Shown one piece after another: positions 41,443 to 49,547 of a stretch of 64,000 bases of DNA. The stretch is from UMGS1975 sp959600905. Lineage in GTDB: Bacteria; Bacillota; Clostridia; Christensenellales; QAND01. The position numbers were made by a program, and so were the translations under genes. The notes below the pieces were generated by a model. The model was not told the origin of the DNA and did no database searches. It worked only from the letters and a program-made list of their open reading frames with translations. The stretch spans positions 1 to 64,000 of the forward strand of contig CAUGNO010000002.1 in the NCBI GenBank assembly GCA_959600905.1, read 5' to 3'. Each line of letters starts with the position of its first letter. The stretch's first letter is position 1.

Positions 41443-41942
41443 TCTGCCATCCCTTCGGTAAAGGTCTTGGTGGCCTCTACAAACGTACCCTCCACCGGGT
41501 CGCCGTTTACATAGATGATCCCCTCGATCAAAAGTCCATCCGCCACAGCGCCGCCGCCATCGTTGGTGCAGTCCACGACAACGTTGTATTTTTTCGCCTT
41601 GTAAGTGCCCGGCGTCTCCGTCTCCTCGTTCCATGCATCCACCAAAATCATCGTGGTTTCCGCGTCGGCGCCTACCTTATCAAACATGCTGCAAAAATAG
41701 TCGTTAAACGGGTCGCCTACGGCGCGCTGCCCGCTGATCGCCTTTTGGATGGATTTGGTCGTCAGCGCCGTACTGCCGTTTTTCTCATCCAGCCACTGCA
41801 TCACCTTGGTCTGGGTGTTGGTGCTGGGCGTCGCGCTGTCAAAGCCCTTGCCTACGCGTTCATACGTCCGGCTCTCCCCCTTGGGGGTTACGTCTACAAA
41901 CATCATTCTGTCTTTCGGGGTGGGAATGGTATAGTTGCTCAT
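41439..41942 (-). CDS. Major tail (tube) protein
   Basis: 167 aa. MSNYTIPTPKDRMMFVDVTP, YERVGKGFDSATPSTNTQTK and a KYNVVVDCTNDGGGAVADGL strand pattern typical of tube proteins of TP901-like siphophages. Hexamer rings stack to build the flexible tail. Follows the terminator-like gene without gap. Confidence 0.8.
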   Translation of the reverse strand: MSNYTIPTPKDRMMFVDVTPKGESRTYERVGKGFDSATPSTNTQTKVMQWLDEKNGSTALTTKSIQKAISGQRAVGDPFNDYFCSMFDKVGADAETTMILVDAWNEETETPGTYKAKKYNVVVDCTNDGGGAVADGLLIEGIIYVNGDPVEGTFVEATKTFTEGMAE

Positions 41943-42380
41943 TTATTGTTCCTCCTGTGTATAGATCAAAGTAAATTTCGTCTGGTATCGTTCTTCCGGT
42001 TCCTGTGCCTGCGTCTGGGCCGGAAAGCTTTCCCATTCAAAGCTTACGGCACATCGTCCCTGGCCCAGTGCCAAGCCCTCTTTGGCCGGCTCGGCTGCCT
42101 CCAGCCACTCTCCCAGCCGGCACAGCGCCTCGATGGCCGCAATCCGCTGCGCCTGGCCGTCCGGCGTAAGACAGTAGCTCACGGCAAACGGAAACTGCGC
42201 TTTGTATCCGCCCGCCAAATCATACCTGCGGTACGCCGGTTCTTCTCTAAGCGTCATCACCGCCGCCGGCCGTTCCTCCGCGCGCTCCAGCGCAATGTTC
42301 ACCGGCAGAATCTCCAGCTGATTCAAATACGCCAGCAGGGCGGCTGCCATCTGCTGCGCTTCTGTCTGGTTTGTCTGCAT
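41943..42380 (-). CDS. Tail completion / minor capsid 3-like protein
   Basis: 145 aa. QMAAALLAYLNQLEILPVNI, then AVMTLREEPAYRRYDLAGGY and QFPFAVSYCLTPDGQAQRIA. It resembles the Minor_capsid_3 / tail-terminator group that caps the tail and would join it to a head. In a headless particle it would simply cap the tube. Confidence 0.7.
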   Translation of the reverse strand: MQTNQTEAQQMAAALLAYLNQLEILPVNIALERAEERPAAVMTLREEPAYRRYDLAGGYKAQFPFAVSYCLTPDGQAQRIAAIEALCRLGEWLEAAEPAKEGLALGQGRCAVSFEWESFPAQTQAQEPEERYQTKFTLIYTQEEQ

Positions 42381-42393
42381 TTTGCCCTTCCTT

Positions 42394-42672
42394 TCATGCC
42401 TGCAAGCATTTCATCGCCTTTTGCAAAAGGCCCTCGGCGGCGCAAATCAGCTCTGTCTGTACATACCGTGCCCGGCTGTCCTTTAGTGCCCGCTCCAATG
42501 TTTTTATCCTCTCTTCCGCCTTCTCCAGCGCCGCCGCCTTGGCCTTAAACTTGCGCTTGTCCACATACTGTCCCAGAGCAAGGTTGGCCAGCTTGATGTC
42601 CTTTTGTCCCTCCAGCTTTTTCTGTACCTGTTCGTACAGCGCGTCTCCCAGTACTGGTTTTAGAAATTCCAT
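42394..42672 (-). CDS. Short Gp20-like scaffold-derived protein
   Basis: 92 aa from the ATG at 42672 (GGGAGGAGAG upstream). MEFLKPVLGDALYEQVQKKL then DIKLANLALGQYVDKRKFKA is the N-terminal signature of phage minor structural GP20/scaffold proteins, here only about half the usual length. It is the first gene of the structural operon. With no capsid in the cluster its role must differ or be vestigial. Confidence 0.65.
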   Translation of the reverse strand: MEFLKPVLGDALYEQVQKKLEGQKDIKLANLALGQYVDKRKFKAKAAALEKAEERIKTLERALKDSRARYVQTELICAAEGLLQKAMKCLQA

Positions 42673-42878
42673 GCTCTCTCTCCTCCCGCAATCGATTTTA
42701 TCTTTAACCGCGCTGCCGCTCAGCGCCGTTGCGGTCCTTTGGTTTGTGCTATGCCCCCAGCGCCCTTTGTCAAAAGGTAGCACCTGCGCCCCCAGCGCCG
42801 GCTCTGTGTTTCATTCATCCGGCCGCTCCCCTTCTCGCATGGTTATCATGCCATGGCCTCGGGTACGATGGCGTACGA

Positions 42879-42907
42879 ATAGGAACGTTTGTTCTCTTTT
42901 TTGCCAA
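42879..42907 (-). promoter_or_regulatory. Structural-operon promoter with embedded SOS box
   Basis: Minus strand TTGGCA (42902-42907), 17 bp, TCCTAT (42879-42884). The spacer holds AGAACAAACGTTCC (42882-42895), which matches CGAACRNRYGTTYC at 13 of 14 positions. This is where LexA would block the tail operon until DNA damage. Confidence 0.65.
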
Positions 42908-42940
42908 AAAAAGAACCGCCTTGCCAGTGTGCTAGGCGGT
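42906..42940 (-). terminator. Terminator of the sigma/ArpU-like gene
   Basis: ACCGCCT - 12-nt loop - AGGCGGT followed by TTCTTTTTTT on the minus strand; it isolates the activator from the structural operon. Confidence 0.8.
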
Positions 42941-43327
42941 CGCGTGGGCCTTGGCCGTGCGTTGTCTGTCCTCCTCCATCGTTCTTCGCTGTATCCAAAA
43001 TACCTGCTTTTCGCTGTATCCCGTGCGCTGCGCCACCTGCTCCCAGGGCAGCCCATCCAAATACCGCAGCCGGAAAATCGCCTCCTTAAAACCGGGCAGC
43101 TGCGCTATCCATTGTTCTACCTCTCGGGTCGCAGCCTCCTTTTCCAGATAGCTTTGCACCAATTGCGCCTCCAGCGCATACAGGCGTTGCCGCGCCTGCT
43201 CATTTTGCGCCAATACCCCCGTGTTTTCCATCTGCAAAAGCTCGCTGTGCCTTTGCTTTAGTTCTGCGCGCATGGATTGCAGCGAAATGCGCCAAGCACG
43301 GTATTGTTTTAATTGTTCCAGCGTCAT
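42932..43327 (-). CDS. Sigma-70-like / ArpU-type phage transcription activator
   Basis: 131 aa from the ATG at 43327 (AAAGGA upstream); ATG at 43351 is an alternative. A coiled N-terminal half is followed by a sigma-4-like HTH: AIFRLRYLDGLPWEQVAQRT, then GYSEKQVFWIQRRTMEE. Such proteins switch on late structural operons of Gram-positive phages. Immediately upstream of the tail operon, which is its obvious target. Confidence 0.75.
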   Translation of the reverse strand: MTLEQLKQYRAWRISLQSMRAELKQRHSELLQMENTGVLAQNEQARQRLYALEAQLVQSYLEKEAATREVEQWIAQLPGFKEAIFRLRYLDGLPWEQVAQRTGYSEKQVFWIQRRTMEEDRQRTAKAHATA

Positions 43328-43404
43328 TACCCCCATCCTTTCTTTTTGCATAAAATTCCCTGTTGCCTGCCATACTAAGGAAAAAAATCAGAGGTGAACC
43401 ATCT

Positions 43405-43830
43405 ATGCAAACCAGCCAAACCACAAGCCTTTTGAATACCATCTACCAAAACGCGCAGATGGGCGTGGACTCTACCCAGCGCTTGATCGAGCTCGTGGAG
43501 GACAAACCCTTTCTTTCCGTCCTCATCGCCCAGCGCAACCGCTACCAAGATGTCTACGATCAGGTCATTCAAATGGCCGATCACGAGCTAAAAGGGCAAA
43601 AAACCATTGGTAAACTCTCCACCAATATGATGATCAATTTCCAGACCATCAAGGATAAAAGCCCTTCCCACCTCGCCGGTATGATGGTGCAGGGCAATAC
43701 CATGGGCGTCATCGATATGACCAAGGCGCTGCGCCAAAATGCGGACGCCGATGCCCCCGTGCTCTCCTTGGGGGAACGCTTGCTGCAAATGCAGCGGGAT
43801 AACGTAGAGGAAATGAAAACCTACCTCTAA
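43405..43830 (+). CDS. Four-helix-bundle protein conserved in clostridia
   Basis: 141 aa from the ATG at 43405 (GAGGTG upstream). MQTSQTTSLLNTIYQNAQMG, then VDSTQRLIELVEDKPFLSVL and MMVQGNTMGVIDMTKALRQN: four amphipathic helices, ferritin-like overall. Widespread unnamed clostridial family. Divergent from the activator and probably a host gene rather than part of the tail cluster. Confidence 0.65.
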   Translation: MQTSQTTSLLNTIYQNAQMGVDSTQRLIELVEDKPFLSVLIAQRNRYQDVYDQVIQMADHELKGQKTIGKLSTNMMINFQTIKDKSPSHLAGMMVQGNTMGVIDMTKALRQNADADAPVLSLGERLLQMQRDNVEEMKTYL

Positions 43831-43841
43831 TCCCCCCTTTC

Positions 43842-43865
43842 AAAGACGGCGCCGCCGTCTTTTTT
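43842..43865 (+). terminator. Terminator
   Basis: AAAGACGGC - GC - CGCCGTCTTT followed by further T residues. Confidence 0.85.
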
Positions 43866-43993
43866 CTTATGCCCGCTTGCCCTCCGCTTCATTGATTCTT
43901 ATCCATACACATGATAAAATAGAAAAAAACATTGTGGTTTCGAGATCCACTCTCTCATGTTGTTCCTGCTACTCTTAGCCGCAAAGATATTAT

Positions 43994-44008
43994 ACGAACA
44001 TTCGTTCT
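43994..44008. promoter_or_regulatory. SOS-like box upstream of XRE regulator
   Basis: CGAACATTCGTTCT contains the dyad GAAC-N4-GTTC and matches the Bacillus SOS consensus at 12 of 14 positions. A TATTATAC hexamer region lies just before it, so it could overlap the promoter of the regulator at 44065. Confidence 0.55.
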
Positions 44009-44064
44009 TATTTTCAAGGGTCTTTCTCCTTTTTTCGAATTTTTTTCGTTAGGGGCGTTGTCTC

Positions 44065-44358
44065 ATGAGTTTAGTGAATCGTATTAAAATGCTTTGTGCC
44101 AAGCAGCATATCTCCTTGCATCGCCTGGAGATGACCATTGGTTTTTCCAAAAGTTCGATCTCCAAATGGGATGTCAATGCGCCCTCTGTTGAAAAAGTCC
44201 TGCGCGTTGCGGAATATTTCAACGTGTCTATGGATTTTTTGCTGGGACGCCGCTCTGCCGCTTCCCCCAACGGCCTTTTTCTTGGCCCTTTGTCGGAGGA
44301 AGAGCATGCGCAGCTTTCAGAATATCTGGCTTTCCTCCGTTCCCAAATCAAGCTCTAG
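44065..44358 (+). CDS. XRE-family regulator of the tail cluster
   Basis: 97 aa. HTH in residues 4-58: NRIKMLCAKQHISLHRLEMT then FSKSSISKWDVNAPSVEKVL and FNVSMDFLLGRR, C1-like. No peptidase domain. Next to an SOS-like box and one gene away from the activator; likely represses or tunes the tail cluster. Confidence 0.75.
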   Translation: MSLVNRIKMLCAKQHISLHRLEMTIGFSKSSISKWDVNAPSVEKVLRVAEYFNVSMDFLLGRRSAASPNGLFLGPLSEEEHAQLSEYLAFLRSQIKL

Positions 44359-44398
44359 CCTTCTTTGGCTTAAGCCACAGCCTTTCTGCATAAAAAAA

Positions 44399-44427
44399 AC
44401 GGCACCGTTCCGTGCCGTTTTTTTATT
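44399..44427. terminator. Terminator between convergent genes
   Basis: AACGGCAC - CGTTCC - GTGCCGTT followed by TTTTTATTTT. Confidence 0.88.
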
Positions 44428-44431
44428 TTCT

Positions 44432-46423
44432 TTAGAGCCAAAAGCTCATCGTTAAATAGGTCCACACACATCCGAATACAATCATGGCGTTTAGGCCCAA
44501 TACCAGGCCGTTATACCGCACCGGGTTTGTCTCGTTCTTGATGTGCCTCGGGCTTAAGATCGCCGCTGCCAGCAAAAACAACGGAATATAGTATCGGCCT
44601 TGCACCCCTAGGATCCTGCTGCTTCCCACAGCGGTAAAGGAAAGATACAATGCCGTCCAAATCAAGGCCACAATGCCGCCGATGGCCACCAGCATCCACC
44701 ATTTTGTGCTGCCCTTGAGCGCCTCTGTCCCTTTTTCTCTGTGCTTGTCCGTAAACAGCACATAAAACAACAGCCCCAAGGAAAGCAGATTCAGCAGTGG
44801 AATCAGCGCCGTCGGCGATTCCGCCGATGTCTTGCCCGCCAGATAGTAAAAATCCAGTCTGGTGCCGTCTATCAAATACTCATATGAGGAAGCGATTACG
44901 TTTCTTGTCAGCACCTTGGCATAGGTCGTCGGATTGTGTAGCACAAACGAAAGCTGCTCGGCCGTGTTTACCTCCGTACCGCCGCGCGCGTCTCCGCCGC
45001 CTTTTAGGAAAAAGACCGGCACGACAAACGAGGACATCATGATGATGAAAATCAAGCCCACGCCTACCTTGAATCCGATATGCGCCTTTTTGTCTGCAAA
45101 TTTAGTTTTGGGCAAAAACAGCAGCAGCAAAATCATCGGAATATACACGGCCTTTGGGAAGCTTGCGATGCAAAACGCCGCCAGCATCAGCGCCCCCCGC
45201 TTCCAATCCATCAGCTTATCCGGCCGCGACATTTCCGTAATAAACAGCGAGCACCCCAACAGCGAAAACGCAATGACAGTGGGGTCATACGCATAGTTGC
45301 AGGCCATGCTCATCGCCACCGGCAACAGCGCGATGGTGGCGATGACCGCCTTAAACTGGACGGCCACCTTGATCGCCGCATAACAAACCCCTATGTATAG
45401 CAGCATGTTGCCCATCCGGCCCAAGATAAACTGCCAATGGAACGGCAGCCCCAGCGCGCGTCCCAGCGCAATGCCCAGGCTCTGCGTCGTATACCCAATA
45501 TCGCACAGCTCCCAGGTATAGTATGCTGCTTGCTCGGAGGTATCTTCCGCCAGCTCATCGATAAACCGTATATACGCGGCCTGGTCCTCCTGCGTATCCT
45601 GTATATGCCCCGCCAATCCAAAATTGGTCAGCAAATATTCCGCCTGGCTTCGGTCCACCTCATTGGTGCCATAGCTCAGCGCATCCGCGTTGCCAAAATG
45701 GATGCCGTCATCCCATGTTAAGTTGGTGTTGATTGGCATCGCCGCCACCCATACCAGGCCGGTTGCCAGCCCCACGATGAGAAAGCCAATCTCCAGCCTG
45801 CGCCCGATGATGCGGCGGCCTGCCACCAGCAAATACGCCGTCAGCGCCGCAGCATACATCCAAAGCATCCGCTGTCCGCTGAGCAAAAGGGTATTGTCCA
45901 GCGCTGCCCCCGTCACCCGCACACTCGCATCTGTAAACACCAAAATCGTATCCACCTGCTCCCCGATTTCGGTATAGTCCTCGCCGATTTCCAGGATACA
46001 TCGGCCATCCAATGCAGAAAAGCCTTCGCTCTCCGGCCCGTTCGCCCTGTGGTATTTGATGGTATACGTCGTATACCCGCTGTCCGTTCCGTCTTTTTCC
46101 ATCGTTAGGGCCAGCTTATTCGTATACGCCTGATCTACCCTGATCCGGTATATGTTTTGGTCTGCCGGCAGCGCGGCGGCCGCCTGCTTGTCCGCCTCCG
46201 TCATGGCATAGCCGCGCTCCTGATCCGTCAACGCCTCTCTGCGCACCTGCTCCACCGTAACCGGCGCCTTGCCCCTTTGCTCTGCCGGCAGCCCTAGCTG
46301 CTTGGCATGAAAGCCCAAAAGCTCCACCAAAAATACCAGCACCGCCAGCAACGCCGGCAGAACCGCCCAGCGCACCCAGGGGATCGCAGTCCAATGTTTC
46401 CATGTCTCCCATAGACGGCTCAT
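44432..46423 (-). CDS. DUF2142-family membrane protein
   Basis: 663 aa from the ATG at 46423 (GGGGAGA upstream). One N-terminal span, a 150-residue extracytoplasmic domain (YTTYTIKYHRANGPESEGF), then about eleven helices with AAMPINTNLTWDDGIHFGNA. DUF2142 proteins resemble polytopic GT-C-like glycosyltransferases of surface polysaccharide clusters; catalytic role not proven. Coupled to the gene upstream. Confidence 0.85.
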   Translation of the reverse strand: MSRLWETWKHWTAIPWVRWAVLPALLAVLVFLVELLGFHAKQLGLPAEQRGKAPVTVEQVRREALTDQERGYAMTEADKQAAAALPADQNIYRIRVDQAYTNKLALTMEKDGTDSGYTTYTIKYHRANGPESEGFSALDGRCILEIGEDYTEIGEQVDTILVFTDASVRVTGAALDNTLLLSGQRMLWMYAAALTAYLLVAGRRIIGRRLEIGFLIVGLATGLVWVAAMPINTNLTWDDGIHFGNADALSYGTNEVDRSQAEYLLTNFGLAGHIQDTQEDQAAYIRFIDELAEDTSEQAAYYTWELCDIGYTTQSLGIALGRALGLPFHWQFILGRMGNMLLYIGVCYAAIKVAVQFKAVIATIALLPVAMSMACNYAYDPTVIAFSLLGCSLFITEMSRPDKLMDWKRGALMLAAFCIASFPKAVYIPMILLLLFLPKTKFADKKAHIGFKVGVGLIFIIMMSSFVVPVFFLKGGGDARGGTEVNTAEQLSFVLHNPTTYAKVLTRNVIASSYEYLIDGTRLDFYYLAGKTSAESPTALIPLLNLLSLGLLFYVLFTDKHREKGTEALKGSTKWWMLVAIGGIVALIWTALYLSFTAVGSSRILGVQGRYYIPLFLLAAAILSPRHIKNETNPVRYNGLVLGLNAMIVFGCVWTYLTMSFWL

Positions 46424-46424
46424 G

Positions 46425-47129
46425 TTAGTGTCTCCCCTCATGGTTTTTTTTGCTCCGGCTTGGCAGCAGGAAAAATACGGCGCCTATGATCAATGCACCG
46501 CACAGATAATAATAGGCTCTCTGTATGCCCGTTTCCCGCTCAAAGCCTTTCACGGTTGCATACACAAATTCATCCTCCGTATCCGTCAATGGCTGTGCGT
46601 TTTTGGTCGCCTGCCCCACCGCTCGGGTCTCTTCGATTTGCGCACTGTCCTCTTCCTCCTCCACCGTACCGGTCCAAATGCCAACCAGCCCCGTGGCGTC
46701 ATGGAAATCAGTAAGTGCGATTCTAAGCACATACACATACCCCGGTCTAAGCCCGTCCGTATCCATCAAGAACCATTCATTATCCGAGATCTCTGCGCAG
46801 TTCGCCGTTACGCTTTTCACAGGCTGGCCGTTTTCTTCCAAAAGCTGCATGGTCAGCACTCCGCTGTGCAAGCGGTTTTGGTAGGTCGCCACCAAAATGC
46901 CGATCTTTGCCTGCTCCATCTGAAGATCCTCCTCAGAAATCACCAGCATCTGCTCCAAAACATCCTCGTCCCCCAGGTTTGTCACGCCGTTGCGCATACA
47001 AATCGCGCTGGTCTTTGGCACCCGGCGCGTCGTGGTCATGTAAAACGCAGTCAACCCCAGACAAACAGCCGCCAACACGACGGCAATCCACCTGGCATAG
47101 TCGTGTAAAAAGCGCTTTATCCCTTGCAA
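46425..47129 (-). CDS. Membrane protein partnering DUF2142
   Basis: 234 aa, a transmembrane helix at each end (WIAVVLAAVCLGLTAFYM and YYYLCGALIIGAVFFLLP) and a beta-rich external domain between them. Stops 1 nt before the DUF2142 start region. The external domain resembles the N-terminal region of its neighbour in length only. Function unknown. Confidence 0.65.
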   Translation of the reverse strand: MQGIKRFLHDYARWIAVVLAAVCLGLTAFYMTTTRRVPKTSAICMRNGVTNLGDEDVLEQMLVISEEDLQMEQAKIGILVATYQNRLHSGVLTMQLLEENGQPVKSVTANCAEISDNEWFLMDTDGLRPGYVYVLRIALTDFHDATGLVGIWTGTVEEEEDSAQIEETRAVGQATKNAQPLTDTEDEFVYATVKGFERETGIQRAYYYLCGALIIGAVFFLLPSRSKKNHEGRH

Positions 47130-47225
47130 ATTTTCTCTCCCCCTCCTGCCGGCAGCAGGTTTTTCGTATATATCGACATTTTATTATACCATATTCCATG
47201 CCTTGTAAATTCAGTTTTATTACAC

Positions 47226-47252
47226 AAAAAGGCCCCGCCATGGCAGGGCCTT
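47226..47252 (-). terminator. Terminator of glycosyltransferase operon
   Basis: Minus strand AAGGCCC - TGCCATGGCG - GGGCCTTTTTG, directly after the 754-aa glycosyltransferase. Confidence 0.7.
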
Positions 47253-47260
47253 CGGACGCA

Positions 47261-49525
47261 TCAAAGCTCCAAATCATACAATTTGCCGATCTCTGCTTTC
47301 AAGTTCGGCCAGCTCCGGCCTTCCGCCGTTGCCACGCCGCCTTGGTACAGCTTATCTCTGAGCGCTTCGTCGTTTGCAATGCGCTCAATGGCCGCCACCG
47401 CCGCATCAATATCCCCGCAGGGATACAATAGGCAGTTTTCGCCGTCCCGCAGATATTCCTGGTTGCCGCCGTTGGGCACCACCACGCTATATCCGCCCGT
47501 GGCCATCATCTCCAGCGGCGGGTAGGAAAAGCTCTCCAAAAAGCTGGATTTGATGAGGATATGGCATTGATGATATACCTCGGCCACCTTTTCATACGGG
47601 ATCTGGTGCAAAAATTTATCCACCCGGTAATGCGCTTTGGGCTTGGCGTTATAGCTCATGTACCAGATCTCGTATTTGTCGGGATCCAGCCTGTCCACAA
47701 TGCGGAAGCTCTCATCCACGTTTTTATAATACACGCCGCAGTCCCCCTCGATGAGGATGCGGATCTTGCCCTGCGAAAAATCCCGCTTTTTGGGGGCAAA
47801 CTGCTTGGTATCGATGCCGTTTCGCGCATAGCGCGCCTGCTGGCCGTAATCCTCCGCCAGCCAGTTTTGGCACCATTTGGAGATGGTGATAAACTGCATC
47901 GGCACATGCGGAAAATACGTCATATTGGCGCCAATGCGCAGCGGCACCTTTGGCTCATAAAAATCCGTCTCAAAATTCTGTACAAGGTAATACCTGTCGC
48001 GGATGTTCGGATAGGTCTCCAACACTGCCTCCGTCACCCACATTGTCGCTACCGCCTTATCCAGCCGGCCAAAGCGCACATTCCTGGCCTGCACCACCGG
48101 AAACTCATGCCCCTCATACTGGCACCATCCCTCGGCTGTACCATTGTCAACCAGCATCACATCATAGCCCGCATCCTGCAGCATCGTGGCATGGCGCAGC
48201 GCCACCATGATCCCTCCGCTGATCTGCAGCGACGGCAGCACAAACGCGATGTTTTCCGTGCGGCGGCTCTGCAAAAACTCTGCCAGCCCCCGGCCGGTGT
48301 ACATCGTTACGCAGCGCTTCTTGCAGTATTCATACGCCTGCCGCCCAATCTGCTGTCTTAGCGCTTGGTCTTCGATCAGCCGGCTCAAGGTGTCCACCCA
48401 TTGCTCTTCATTTTGGCACAAAAAGCCGGTCTGCCCATCCTCTATCATCCTGGCAAACGCGCCCACATCGCTTGCCACCGTCGGCACCTTCACCAAGGCC
48501 GCCTCTACCCATTTATTCTCGGATTTTGCCTCGTTAAAAATGCTCTGTTCCAGCGGCGCTAAGTTGATGTCGATGGAAGCAATGAGCCCCGGCAGCTTTT
48601 TCCAGTCCACAAACGGCCGGGACACGATACGGCTGCGGTACGGTTCCATCTCCTTGGGCACATCCAGCTCGCCTACCACATGCAGCTCCAGCGTGGGATA
48701 TTTTTCCATCAGCCGGATCAGCGCCGGCTGAATCAGGATAAAGTCGTCGTTATGCGTCAGGCTCCCGGAAAAATACGCCAGGCTTACGCCGTGCTTTTTG
48801 CGCTCAGCCGCCCGCTCGATGGCGCGCTTTTGCAGCTTTTTCTTCTTTTTCGGCACCTTGTCCGCTTCCAAGTACGGCAACACATCCCGCTCGTACGCCG
48901 CATCCTCGCTCAAGATCAGCATGCTCTCGGAGGCTGTGTTGCGGTTGATATATACTTCCGGCACATACTGCGACAGCTCCTCTGCCAGCCGCTCCGTCGT
49001 CACGATCGCCGCATCGCACAGCTGCAGCGTGCGGCCCATGCGGCGCACACCATCATCATACAGCGCGCGCTCCTGTTCGTTCATCGTCGCCAGATATTTG
49101 ATGGTGTCGGTGTATTTTGTATCCACCACCAGGTCGTCAATATCAAAAAACACCTTTTTGTTCAGCTGCTTGGCCTTTTGGATAAAGGCACCGATCATGT
49201 CGGTATAGGGGCAGCGGAAGAAAACAAACGAACGATAATGGCGCACCTGATCCAGCTGCAGCTCGGTATAAAATACCTCGTTGGATTCTATGCCATAGGC
49301 CAACAGCTGCTCCCTTTGGTGCGTCACACGGTATCTGGGCGGATGCGGCACGCTTTTATCGCAGCCATTGATAAACAAAACATCCATAAACGCCTTGTCC
49401 TTGCTCTTTTGCCCATGGCCGCCCAGGCTCGCCCCCACATAGTTTTTCGTTTTTTCCAGCAAGCGGCCCACGCCTTCTTCCCGCAGCGTGGATACCGTTT
49501 TCTTTGCCAATTCCGAAACGCTCAT
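47261..49525 (-). CDS. Large glycosyltransferase with two GT4-like modules
   Basis: 754 aa. First module (about 45-425): CPYTDMIGAFIQKAKQLNKK, FDIDDLVVDTKYTD, then LAYFSGSLTHNDDFILIQPA and the donor-site EAKSENKWVEAALVKVPTVA. Second module (about 435-754): VLPSLQISGGIMVALRHATM and SFSYPPLEMMATGGYSVVVP, the GT4 E-x7-E-like region. No membrane helix, so it acts in the cytosol on surface glycan chains. Sugar specificity unknown. Confidence 0.85.
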   Translation of the reverse strand: MSVSELAKKTVSTLREEGVGRLLEKTKNYVGASLGGHGQKSKDKAFMDVLFINGCDKSVPHPPRYRVTHQREQLLAYGIESNEVFYTELQLDQVRHYRSFVFFRCPYTDMIGAFIQKAKQLNKKVFFDIDDLVVDTKYTDTIKYLATMNEQERALYDDGVRRMGRTLQLCDAAIVTTERLAEELSQYVPEVYINRNTASESMLILSEDAAYERDVLPYLEADKVPKKKKKLQKRAIERAAERKKHGVSLAYFSGSLTHNDDFILIQPALIRLMEKYPTLELHVVGELDVPKEMEPYRSRIVSRPFVDWKKLPGLIASIDINLAPLEQSIFNEAKSENKWVEAALVKVPTVASDVGAFARMIEDGQTGFLCQNEEQWVDTLSRLIEDQALRQQIGRQAYEYCKKRCVTMYTGRGLAEFLQSRRTENIAFVLPSLQISGGIMVALRHATMLQDAGYDVMLVDNGTAEGWCQYEGHEFPVVQARNVRFGRLDKAVATMWVTEAVLETYPNIRDRYYLVQNFETDFYEPKVPLRIGANMTYFPHVPMQFITISKWCQNWLAEDYGQQARYARNGIDTKQFAPKKRDFSQGKIRILIEGDCGVYYKNVDESFRIVDRLDPDKYEIWYMSYNAKPKAHYRVDKFLHQIPYEKVAEVYHQCHILIKSSFLESFSYPPLEMMATGGYSVVVPNGGNQEYLRDGENCLLYPCGDIDAAVAAIERIANDEALRDKLYQGGVATAEGRSWPNLKAEIGKLYDLEL

Positions 49526-49547
49526 GTCCTTTTCCTCCTATGGCCCC

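Noticed and set aside
42673..42783. Upstream extension of the Gp20-like gene (LPFDKGRWGHSTN...)
   Set aside because: No ribosome binding site at 42783 and the family N-terminus begins at 42672. It could be a scrap of an ancestral head gene but is too short to call.
34265..44358. Complete or merely decaying prophage
   Set aside because: No integrase, replication, packaging or head genes are present, while all tail and lysis genes are intact and overlapping; neither a full prophage nor random decay fits well.
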